From: JAHJQQ01 sp032907525
Lineage (GTDB): Bacteria; Pseudomonadota; Gammaproteobacteria; Thiohalobacterales; Thiohalobacteraceae
Direction: 5' to 3'
DNA: 8,567 nt
NCBI GenBank assembly: GCA_032907525.1
Contig: JAJJPM010000186.1
Location: forward strand, 1-8,567
Every line of letters starts with the position of its first letter. Position 1 is the first letter of the stretch. The notes below the pieces were generated by a model. That model had not been told where the DNA came from and did not search any database. It saw only the letters and a program-made list of their open reading frames with translations. Positions 1 through 7,422 of this stretch are shown piece by piece. Both the position numbers and the translations under genes were made by a program.

Positions 1-452
1 CCGAGATCGACCATTGGCTGACCAAGTTTCCGCCCGACCAGAAGGCGTCGGCGGTGCTGGCGGCATTGCATGCGGTGCAGCACGAGGCCGGGTATGTGAG
101 CGTGGAGGCGATGGATGCGGTCGCCGAGTACCTGGGCATGCCCAGGGTGTCGGTCTACGAGGTCGCGAGCTTCTACTCGATGATCGAGACGAAACCGGTC
201 GGCCGCAACACCGTGGCGATCTGCACCAACATCTCCTGCATGCTGTGCGGCGCCGACAGCCTGGTCGAGCACGTGGAGAAGAAGCTCGGCATCCGCCTCG
301 GCGAGAGCACCCCGGACGGCCGCATCTACCTCAAGCGCGAGGAGGAATGCCTGGCCGCCTGTGTCGGCGCCCCGATGATGGCGGTGAACGGCCACTACCA
401 CGAGAACCTGACCATCGAGAAGATCGACCGCATCCTGGATGAGCTGAAATAG
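1..452 (+). CDS. nuoE: NADH-quinone oxidoreductase subunit E (5' partial)
   Basis: This is the 24-kDa-type subunit of complex I, which holds the [2Fe-2S] cluster N1a next to the FMN site in the NADH-oxidising tip of the peripheral arm. The reading frame is open from base 3 (EIDHWLTKFPPDQ...), upstream of the internal GTG at 54, so the gene enters the window from the left. About 150 residues are present, and the family is usually about 155-175, so only a short N-terminus should be missing. Numbering residues from base 3, the four cluster ligands are visible as CX4C (C74, C79) and CX3C (C116, C120), in the thioredoxin-like fold expected of NuoE. The stop is TAG at 450-452. nuoF follows after a 148-base spacer that holds an inverted repeat. 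nuoA-D would be expected upstream. The identification is firm. Confidence 0.97.
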   Translation, partial: EIDHWLTKFPPDQKASAVLAALHAVQHEAGYVSVEAMDAVAEYLGMPRVSVYEVASFYSMIETKPVGRNTVAICTNISCMLCGADSLVEHVEKKLGIRLGESTPDGRIYLKREEECLAACVGAPMMAVNGHYHENLTIEKIDRILDELK

Positions 453-460
453 ATTTTATG

Positions 461-582
461 GCCACGAAATCCACGAAACCCACGAAAACTGATCATATGA
501 AAAGCGCTGACGGCAAACCGCGCGGTTTGAACGTCGGGTTTTCTCATTACCCCTCTTTCGTGGATTTCGTGGGTTTCGTGGC
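461..582. repeat. Inverted-repeat element in the nuoE-nuoF spacer
   Basis: The left arm (461-487) and right arm (556-582) are reverse complements at 25 of 27 positions. Each arm consists of three 9-bp tandem units of the type CCACGAAAT / CCACGAAAC. The 68-base loop contains a perfect 16-bp palindrome at 514-529. The element starts 8 bases after the nuoE stop and ends 18 bases before the nuoF ATG, so it fills the spacer but leaves the nuoF initiation region free. There is no T-run after the right arm, so it does not look like an intrinsic terminator. In RNA it could form a long hairpin between the two cistrons. It resembles the elements in the four other wide spacers of this operon in design but not in exact sequence. 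Confidence 0.9.
514..529. repeat. Perfect 16-bp palindrome inside the E-F element
   Basis: CAAACCGCGCGGTTTG reads the same on both strands. It sits near the middle of the loop between the arms 461-487 and 556-582. It could be a second hairpin at the tip of the larger one or a dimeric protein-binding site. Nothing in the sequence decides between these. Confidence 0.7.
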
Positions 583-600
583 GATTAGAGATCTTGCCTT

Positions 601-1907
<1,307 letters not shown>

Positions 1908-1911
<4 letters not shown>

Positions 1912-4298
1912 GTGCCAAGCCGGACATCCCCGCCGCCGACGCCGTCACCGTCGAGATCGACGGGCAGCCATACTCGGCGCGCAAGGGTCAGATGATCATC
2001 GAGGTCACCGATGCCAATGGCATCGAAGTGCCGCGCTTCTGCTACCACAGCAAGCTGCCGATCGCGGCCAACTGCCGCATGTGCCTGGTGCAGGTGGAGA
2101 AGGCGCCCAAGCCGCTGCCGGCCTGCGCCACGCCGGTCGCCGACGGCATGAAGATATCCACCCAGTCCGAGTACGCGCGCAAGGCGCAGAAGGCGGTGAT
2201 GGAGTTCCTGCTCATCAATCACCCGCTGGACTGCCCGATCTGTGACCAGGGCGGCGAATGCGAGCTGCAGGACCTGGCGCTGGGCTACGGCCGCGACGTG
2301 TCGCGCTTCGCCGAGACCAAGCGCGTGGTCAAGGACAAGAACATCGGTCCGCTGATCGCCACCGAAATGACGCGCTGCATCCACTGCACCCGCTGCGTGC
2401 GTTTCCTCGAGGTGATCGCCGGGCAGAAGGAACTCGGCGGCGCCGGCCGTGGCGAGAATCTGGAGATCGGCACCTACGTCGAGCGCGCCATCGAGTCGGA
2501 GATGTCCGGCAACGTCATCGACGTCTGCCCGGTGGGTGCGCTGACCTCCAAGCCGTTCCGCTTCCGCGCGCGCGCCTGGGAGCTGACCCAGCACGCCGCG
2601 GTCGCGCCGCACGACTGCGTCGGCTCCAACCTCTATCTGCACACCCGCCGCGGCGAGGTCATGCGCGCCGTGCCGCGCGACAACGAGGAGATCAACGAGG
2701 TCTGGCTGTCCGACCGCGACCGCTTCGGCTGTCACGGCCTGGAGCACGCCGAGCGCATCACCGCTCCGCAGCGCAAGCTCGACGGCCAGTGGCGGACCAT
2801 CGACTGGGAGACGGCCCTGCAGGTCGTGGCCGAGATCCTCCGCAACACCGCGGGCGACGAGCTGGGCATCCTGGTGAGCCCGACCGCGACGCTGGAGGAG
2901 GCCTATCTGCTGGCACGTCTCGCCGACGGCCTGGGCTGCGCCAACATCGACCACCGGCTGCGCCAGACGGATTTCACCGATCAGGACCGCCTGAGCCTGT
3001 ATCCCTGGCTGGGCGGGCCGCTGGCCGACATCGAGAGCCGCGACGCGCTGCTGCTGATCGGCGCGAATCCGCGCAAGGAGCAGCCCATCGTCGGGCACCG
3101 CCTGCGCAAGGCCGCGCTGGCCGGCGCGCGCGTGTTCGCCATCAATCCGGTCGATTACGAGTTCAATTTCGACATCGCCGATCAGATCGCGGCACGGCCG
3201 TCGGCCATGGTCGCGGAGCTGGCCGCGGTGGCGGCGGCGCTGCTGAGGCTGCGCAACACCCGCGCCCCCGCGGATCTGCAGGCACTGCTCGACGGCGCGG
3301 CCGTGACGCCGCGCCACGAGGCGATCGCGCAGGCGCTGTCCGGCGCCGAGCGCGGCATGCTGCTGCTGGGCCTGACGGCGCAGATGCATCCCGCGGCCAG
3401 CGCCCTGCGGGCACTGGCGCTGCTGGTGGGCGAGGTCGCCGGCGCGCGCGTCGGCTTCCTCTCCGACGGGCCCGACGCTGCCGGCGCCTGGCTGGCCGGC
3501 GCACTGCCGCACCGCACGCCCGGCGGTGGCGCGCGCGAGCGGCAGGGACTCGATGCGCAGGCGCAGCTGGCCGCGCCGCGCAGGACCTATATATTGTTCG
3601 GCTGCGAGCCCGACGCCGACTTCGCCGACCCGGCGCTGGCGCGGCGCGCGCTGGCCGAGGCCGGCAGCGTGGTCGCCTTCACGGCCTTCGCCTCCGAGGC
3701 GCTGCGCGCGCAGGCCGACATCCTGCTGCCCGTCGCGCCCTTCAGCGAGACCTCCGGCACCTTCGTCAATTGCGAAGGCCGCTGGCAGAGCTTCGCCGGC
3801 GCCGCGCGTCCCCGCGGTGAGGCGCGCCCCGGCTGGAAGGTGCTGCGCGTACTGGGCAATCTCCTGGATCTGGGCGACTTCGATTACGAGAGCTCCGAGG
3901 CGGTGCGCGACGAGCTGCGCACACTGGTCGGTGAGCGCCGCCCGAGCCATGCGCGCGTCGCGGGCCCGATCGCCCACGCCGTCGGGAACGCGGATGCCGG
4001 CGGCCTGGAGCGCGTGGGGGACGTGCCACTGTATGCGGGCGACGCGCTGGTGCGGCGTTCCACGCCGCTGCAGGCCATGGCCGACGCGGCGGACGCCGTG
4101 GTGCGCGTGAACGCCGCCGAAGCCGCGCGGCTGGGTCTGAACGGGAACGTCCGGGTGACGCAGGGCACCGCGACGGCCGTACTGCCGCTGGTGATCGACG
4201 ATCGCGTCCCCGACGGTGCCGCCCGGATCGTCGCCGCCCGGCCGGGCAGCGCGCAGCTGGGATCGGCATTCGGCAGCGTCGAACTCGGGCCGGCATAG
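1908..4298 (+). CDS. nuoG: NADH-quinone oxidoreductase subunit G (75-kDa type)
   Basis: This is the large Fe-S subunit that carries electrons from NuoE/F towards NuoI. I start it at the ATG overlapping the nuoF stop, which gives 796 residues; the open frame continues upstream but only as a shadow inside nuoF. The [2Fe-2S] N1b ligands are C45, C56, C59 and C73. The N5 cluster has the His-Cys motif H105, C109, C112, C118 (HPLDCPICDQGGEC). The N4 ligands are C157, C160, C163 and C207. The rest is a molybdopterin-oxidoreductase-like domain with no visible sign of a cofactor role. The four N7 ligand positions known from E. coli appear replaced (A233, D236, S240, S268 by my manual alignment), so N7 is predicted to be absent, as in mitochondrial-type complexes. 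The C-terminal part is very G+C rich, which explains the long antisense reading frames there. Confidence 0.97.
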
Positions 4299-4315
4299 TG
4301 AACGCAAAAATCGTT

Positions 4316-4466
4316 TTGGCCACGGAAGAACACGGAACAACACGGAATATTGCAGAGATGAAGAGATCTGGAGTCCCGGGTTCTGGCCGCCGTTCCGTAA
4401 CGGATCGCAGCACCGGCATATTCAGTGGGTTTGTCTCCGTGTTGTTCCGTGTTCTTCCGTGGCCAA
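4316..4466. repeat. Inverted-repeat element in the nuoG-nuoH spacer
   Basis: The left arm (4316-4347) and right arm (4435-4466) are reverse complements at 31 of 32 positions, the best match of the five elements. Each arm has three 10-bp units of the type ACACGGAACA. The 87-base loop is the longest of the empty elements and holds a short inner inverted repeat, TCCGTAACGGA. The element begins 17 bases after the nuoG stop and ends 41 bases before the nuoH ATG. The 209-base spacer (4299-4507) holds nothing else I can recognise. Short reading frames through it (for example from the GTG at 4298) are made of repeat sequence and are not credible genes. Confidence 0.92.
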
Positions 4467-4507
4467 CGAAGTCTTCTGCATAGTGGGTAAGGACGGCAAC
4501 TAAGTTT

Positions 4508-5533
4508 ATGTGGGACACGATCCTCCAAGTCGGACTGATACTCGCCAAGATCGTCGCGATCATGGTGCCGCTCATGGTCGCGGTTGCGTATCTGACCTTC
4601 GCCGAGCGCAAGATCATCGGCTACATGCAGGTGCGCATCGGTCCGAACCGCGTCGGCCCGCGCGGCTGGCTGCAGCCCATCGCCGACGCGGTGAAGCTGC
4701 TGATGAAGGAGGTGATCGTCCCCAGCAACGCCAACCGCTTCCTGTTCATTCTCGCGCCGATCCTGTCCATCGGCCCGGCGCTGGCGGCCTGGGCCGTGAT
4801 TCCCTTCGACGATGGCATGGTGCTCGCCGACGTGAACGCCGGCCTGCTGTACATCCTGGCGCTGACCTCGGTCGGCGTGTACGGCGTCATCATCGCGGGT
4901 TGGGCTTCCAACTCGAAATACGCCTTCCTGGGCGCGATGCGCTCGGCGGCGCAGATGGTTGCCTACGAGATCGCCATGGGCTTCGCCCTGGTGGGCGTGC
5001 TCATGGCGGCCGGCAGCCTGAATCTGGGCGAGATCGTGCGCGCGCAGGAGGGCAGCTTCGTGCACTGGTTCTGGCTGCCGCTGCTGCCGCTGTTCGTGAT
5101 CTATTTCATCTCCGGCGTGGCCGAGACCAACCGCGCGCCCTTCGACGTGGCCGAGGGCGAATCGGAGATCGTGGCGGGCTTCCATGTCGAATACTCGGGC
5201 GCCAGCTTCGCGGTGTTCTTCCTGGCCGAATACGCCAACATGATCCTGATCGCGGCGCTCACCGCCATCATGTTCGCCGGCGGCTGGCTGTCGCCGTTCC
5301 AGGGTGTCCCGGTGCTCGAGCCCCTGTTCGCCTGGGTGCCGGGCGTGTTCTGGCTGCTGGCCAAGATCAGTTTCTTCCTGTTCTTCTTTCTGTGGTTCCG
5401 CGCCACCTTCCCGCGCTACCGCTACGACCAGATCATGCGCCTGGGCTGGAAGGTGTTCATCCCGCTCACCATCGTCTGGCTGGTCGTCGTCGGTGCGGCG
5501 ATCATGGCGGGCCTGGGGCCGTGGTTCGATTGA
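4508..5533 (+). CDS. nuoH: NADH-quinone oxidoreductase subunit H
   Basis: This is the ND1-type membrane subunit that joins the peripheral and membrane arms and lines the quinone entry site. It is 341 residues long, in the usual range, and strongly hydrophobic, with about eight membrane segments expected for the family. The conserved FAERK (residues 31-35) and the following IGPNRVGPRG loop are present. So is the acidic, quinone-site loop ETNRAPFDVAEGESE (residues 206-220) followed by HVEYSG. The ATG at 4508 begins MWDTILQVG. The nearest Shine-Dalgarno-like sequence, TAAGGA at 4488-4493, is rather far away (14 bases), so initiation may be weak or may depend on the RNA structure of the repeat just upstream. 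Inverted repeats flank the gene on both sides. Confidence 0.97.
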   Translation: MWDTILQVGLILAKIVAIMVPLMVAVAYLTFAERKIIGYMQVRIGPNRVGPRGWLQPIADAVKLLMKEVIVPSNANRFLFILAPILSIGPALAAWAVIPFDDGMVLADVNAGLLYILALTSVGVYGVIIAGWASNSKYAFLGAMRSAAQMVAYEIAMGFALVGVLMAAGSLNLGEIVRAQEGSFVHWFWLPLLPLFVIYFISGVAETNRAPFDVAEGESEIVAGFHVEYSGASFAVFFLAEYANMILIAALTAIMFAGGWLSPFQGVPVLEPLFAWVPGVFWLLAKISFFLFFFLWFRATFPRYRYDQIMRLGWKVFIPLTIVWLVVVGAAIMAGLGPWFD

Positions 5534-5558
5534 CGTTTGCTCGGATGTGATTTTTTTA

Positions 5559-5655
5559 ACCACAAAGGACACAAAGGACACTACGGAATGAATGAAGGCA
5601 TGGCCAATGGGTTTTTACCCTCGAAGACCTTCGTGTCCTTCGTGTCCTTTGCGGT
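5559..5655. repeat. Inverted-repeat element in the nuoH-nuoI spacer
   Basis: The left arm (5559-5586) and right arm (5628-5655) are reverse complements at 24 of 28 positions. The left arm has units of the type CACAAAGGA with a period of about 9 bp. The 41-base loop contains a small 4-bp stem-loop (GGGT at 5609-5612 with ACCC at 5617-5620). The element starts 25 bases after the nuoH stop and ends 20 bases before the nuoI ATG. A run of seven T (5551-5557) lies before the left arm, not after the right arm, so the element is not a terminator for the operon transcript. Confidence 0.87.
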
Positions 5656-5675
5656 GAAAATGTTCAAGGCCTGAA

Positions 5676-6164
5676 ATGAACGCGATACGCAACTATTTCA
5701 AAAGCCTGCTGCTGTGGGAGCTGATCCAGGGGCTGCGCCTGACCGGGCGGTACCTGTTCGCGCGCAAGATCACCGTGCAGTATCCGGAGGAGAAGACGCC
5801 GCAGTCACCGCGCTTCCGCGGCCTGCACGCGCTGCGCCGCTATCCGAACGGCGAGGAGCGCTGCATCGCCTGCAAACTCTGCGAGGCCGTCTGTCCGGCG
5901 CTGGCCATCACCATCGAGGCGGCGCCGCGCGAGGACGGCACGCGCCGCACGACGCGCTACGACATCGATCTGTTCAAGTGCATCTTCTGCGGCTTCTGCG
6001 AGGAATCCTGCCCGGTCGACTCCATCGTCGAGACGCGCATCTTCGAGTATCACTTCGAGAACCGCGGCGAGCAGATCATGACCAAGGAGAAGCTGCTGGC
6101 CATCGGCGACAAGTACGAGTCCCAGCTCGCCGCCGACCGCGCGGCGGATGCGGCGTATAGGTGA
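5676..6164 (+). CDS. nuoI: NADH-quinone oxidoreductase subunit I (2x[4Fe-4S])
   Basis: This is the TYKY/8Fe ferredoxin-type subunit, which carries clusters N6a and N6b and passes electrons to the last cluster before quinone. It has 162 residues, a typical length for Gamma- and Betaproteobacteria. Two classic CX2CX2CX3CP motifs are present: C63, C66, C69, C73 (CIACKLCEAVCP) and C102, C105, C108, C112 (CIFCGFCEESCP). The N-terminal amphipathic region, which rests on the membrane in this family, precedes them. The ATG at 5676 has AAGG at 5666-5669, 6 bases upstream, just beyond the right arm of the H-I repeat. The stop is TGA at 6162-6164. Another inverted repeat separates it from nuoJ. Confidence 0.97.
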   Translation: MNAIRNYFKSLLLWELIQGLRLTGRYLFARKITVQYPEEKTPQSPRFRGLHALRRYPNGEERCIACKLCEAVCPALAITIEAAPREDGTRRTTRYDIDLFKCIFCGFCEESCPVDSIVETRIFEYHFENRGEQIMTKEKLLAIGDKYESQLAADRAADAAYR

Positions 6165-6184
6165 TGGGATCTGTTGAAATGATT

Positions 6185-6288
6185 ACTTTAACCGCAAAGG
6201 ACGCGAAGGCGCGCAAAGAAAACATCAATGCGGACTGCAATGGATTATGAATTCCATTGCGCGCCTTTGCGACCTTCGCGGTTAAAGT
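6185..6288. repeat. Inverted-repeat element in the nuoI-nuoJ spacer (empty copy)
   Basis: The left arm (6185-6216) and right arm (6257-6288) are reverse complements at 29 of 32 positions. The left arm from 6185 to 6218 is identical over 34 nt to 6936-6969 in the nuoJ-nuoK spacer. The right arm also closely matches the J-K right arm (about one mismatch over 25 nt). The loop of about 40 bases carries an 8-bp inner hairpin, GCAATGGA (6237-6244) with TCCATTGC (6253-6260), which overlaps the first bases of the right arm. The element starts 20 bases after the nuoI stop and ends 33 bases before the nuoJ ATG. It appears to be the gene-less counterpart of the J-K element. Confidence 0.92.
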
Positions 6289-6321
6289 TCGTTTGTGGTT
6301 TTTTGGGGGCAGACACAACCC

Positions 6322-6927
6322 ATGACATTTGAGAAATTCGTTTTCTGGGTGCTGGCCGTGATCCTGGTGTTCGCGGCGGTCCGGGTGATCTCGGTCCGCA
6401 ACCCGGTGCATGCGGCCTTGCATCTGGTGCTGGCGTTCTTCACCAGTGCCGGGCTGTGGCTGCTGCTGGAGGCGGAGTTCCTGGCCATCACTCTGGTGCT
6501 GGTCTACGTCGGCGCGGTCATGGTGCTGTTCCTGTTCGTGGTCATGATGCTGGACATCAACATCGCGCCGCTCAGGGAAGGCTTCATCCGCTATCTGCCG
6601 GTCGGGCTGACGGTGGCGGCGCTGATCGTCGTCGAGATGGCGCTGGTGGTGGGCGCGAGGCACTTCGGGCCCGATCAGATCGCCAAGCCGGCTGCCAAGC
6701 CCGCGGACTACAGCAATACCGCCGAGCTGGGCGGGGTGCTCTATACCGATTACGTCTACCCCTTCGAGATCGCCGCCGTCATTCTGCTGGTCGCCATCAT
6801 CGCCGCCATCGCGCTCACCCTGCGCCGCCGCGAAGGCACCAAGCACCAGGACCCCGCCAAGCAGGTCCTGGTCAGGCGCAGCGACCGCGTGCGGCTGGTG
6901 AAGATGGAGGCGGAGAAGGGCGAATAA
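6322..6927 (+). CDS. nuoJ: NADH-quinone oxidoreductase subunit J
   Basis: This is the ND6-type membrane subunit, next to NuoK and NuoH in the membrane arm. It has 201 residues with about five hydrophobic segments. The conserved third helix, YVGAVMVLFLFVVMML (residues 62-77), the segment with the pi-bulge in known structures, is intact, and E50 and E52 precede it. I start at the ATG at 6322 (MTFEKFVFW), which matches the family N-terminus. The frame is open further up to a GTG at 6295, but that start lies just after the repeat arm and would add an unsupported MVFWGQTQP. A G-rich stretch (GGGGG, 6305-6309) 12 bases upstream may be the ribosome-binding site. The C-terminal tail after the last helix is polar and charged. 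The gene is bracketed by two nearly identical repeat elements. Confidence 0.96.
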   Translation: MTFEKFVFWVLAVILVFAAVRVISVRNPVHAALHLVLAFFTSAGLWLLLEAEFLAITLVLVYVGAVMVLFLFVVMMLDINIAPLREGFIRYLPVGLTVAALIVVEMALVVGARHFGPDQIAKPAAKPADYSNTAELGGVLYTDYVYPFEIAAVILLVAIIAAIALTLRRREGTKHQDPAKQVLVRRSDRVRLVKMEAEKGE

Positions 6928-6935
6928 CGACGGCA

Positions 6936-6970
6936 ACTTTAACCGCAAAGGACGCGAAGGCGCGCAAAGG
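6936..6970. repeat. Left arm of the J-K element
   Basis: Three units of 9-10 bp (CCGCAAAGGA, CGCGAAGGC, GCGCAAAGGA, the last ending at 6971) make up the arm. Bases 6936-6969 are identical to 6185-6218 in the I-J spacer, forming a direct repeat on either side of nuoJ. Confidence 0.9.
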
Positions 6971-6972
6971 AA
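6966..6972 (+). promoter_or_regulatory. Ribosome-binding site of the GxxExxY gene, within the repeat arm
   Basis: AAAGGAA ends 9 bases before the ATG at 6982, good spacing for a Shine-Dalgarno sequence. Most of it is repeat-arm sequence, so the repeat itself appears to supply the translation signal. A second candidate, GAGG at 6976-6979, is too close to the ATG to be preferred. Confidence 0.55.
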
Positions 6973-6981
6973 TGCGAGGCC

Positions 6982-7395
6982 ATGCAAGACGAGGAAGAAC
7001 TGGGGCGGCAGATCATCGGTTGCGCCTTGAAGGTGCATTCGGGATTGGGCCCCGGGTTGCTGGAAAGCACGTACGAGATCTGTCTGCTGCACGAGTTGCG
7101 CAAACTGCAGATTGACGTGAAACGGCAGATGCCGCTGCCGGTTCACTACGATGGGCTGGATCTGGATGCGGGTTATCGCATCGATCTGCTGGTTGGTGAC
7201 CGTGTCATTGTCGAATTGAAGGCGGTTGAGCAATTGCTGCCGCTGCATGTGAGTCAGGTGCTGACATATTTGAGATTGAGTCGGGCAAGGCTGGGGTATC
7301 TGTTGAATTTCAATGTACTCCGGATGAAGGATGGGATCAGGCGGGTTATCAACAGCAATGATCCCCTTCGCGCGCCTTTGCGTCCTTCGCGGTAA
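6982..7395 (+). CDS. GxxExxY family protein, PD-(D/E)XK nuclease-like
   Basis: This 137-residue protein has no known role in complex I. It carries the family signature GLLESTY (G25-Y31, GxxExxY) after a GLGPG run. It also has a nuclease-like set of residues: D68 (YRIDLLV), E78-L79-K80 (VIVELKAV, a D-X9-EXK pattern) and Q92-x3-Y96 (QVLTY), which resembles the RecB-type QxxxY motif. The line GYRIDLLVGDRVIVELKAVE is typical of GxxExxY proteins (a named family, molecular role unknown to me). It therefore may bind or cut nucleic acid, but that is inferred from motifs. It is soluble, with no signal peptide. The last ten residues and the stop codon (TAA, 7393-7395) come from the right repeat arm. 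G+C is lower than in the neighbours. It should be co-transcribed with nuo genes. Confidence 0.9.
   Translation: MQDEEELGRQIIGCALKVHSGLGPGLLESTYEICLLHELRKLQIDVKRQMPLPVHYDGLDLDAGYRIDLLVGDRVIVELKAVEQLLPLHVSQVLTYLRLSRARLGYLLNFNVLRMKDGIRRVINSNDPLRAPLRPSR
7365..7393. repeat. Right arm of the J-K element
   Basis: This is the reverse complement of 6942-6970 at 26 of 29 positions. It encodes residues 128-137 of the GxxExxY protein, and its last base begins the TAA stop codon. It closely resembles the right arm of the I-J element, but the following TTAAAG there has become TAAGAA here. Confidence 0.88.
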
Positions 7396-7407
7396 GAATT
7401 GGGTTTT

Positions 7408-7415
7408 GGTGGAAG
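7408..7415 (+). promoter_or_regulatory. Ribosome-binding site deciding the nuoK start
   Basis: GGTGGAAG lies 7 bases before the ATG at 7423 and supports that start over the in-frame TTG at 7399, which would add an unsupported MGFGGSRS. It lies outside the repeat arm, which ends at 7393, so the inserted cassette left the nuoK translation signal intact. Confidence 0.6.
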
Positions 7416-7422
7416 CAGATCA

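Larger units (their letters stand above)
6936..7393 (+). mobile_element. Inverted-repeat-flanked GxxExxY gene cassette in the nuoJ-nuoK spacer (putative insertion element)
   Basis: Left arm 6942-6970 and right arm 7365-7393 are reverse complements at 26 of 29 positions. The left side, extended to 6936-6969, is identical to the left arm of the I-J element. Between the arms lies one complete gene of the GxxExxY family and nothing else. The cassette begins 8 bases after the nuoJ stop and ends 29 bases before the nuoK ATG. The G+C of the enclosed gene is about 52% by hand count (7141-7380), clearly below most of the nuo coding sequence sampled by hand, which fits a later insertion. I see no clear target-site duplication and no transposase. 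Mobility is therefore inferred from structure and from the related empty copies, not demonstrated. Confidence 0.6.

Noticed and set aside
461..488. CRISPR-like array in the spacers
   Set aside because: The repeated units are 9-10 bp with no spacers between them, occur only three per arm, and face inverted copies.
461..582. Intrinsic terminators at the inverted repeats
   Set aside because: None has a T-run directly after the right arm, and termination would cut off essential downstream nuo genes. The T7 in the H-I spacer is on the wrong side of the stem.
4298..4483. Small + strand frame of 61 codons from a GTG overlapping the nuoG stop
   Set aside because: It is built largely of the two repeat arms (EEHGTTRN and VLFRVLPWP), lacks an own ribosome-binding site and resembles the usual spurious translation of such repeats.
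3884..5581. Antisense open frame across nuoG end, spacer and nuoH
   Set aside because: It runs over two real genes and a repeat, and its start (MSFVSFVVKK) is translated repeat arm. No domain is recognisable.
6217..6256. Remnant of a GxxExxY gene in the loop of the empty I-J element
   Set aside because: Only a six-base match (AATGCG) near the left arm resembles the J-K cassette, which is not more than chance. No coding trace is visible.
6295..6321. Upstream GTG start for nuoJ
   Set aside because: It would add nine residues not typical of NuoJ and lies immediately beyond the repeat arm. The ATG at 6322 gives the family N-terminus.
6928..7422. Target-site duplication flanking the J-K cassette
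   Set aside because: The bases outside the arms (CGACGGCA on the left, AAGAATTGGG on the right) show no convincing direct repeat.
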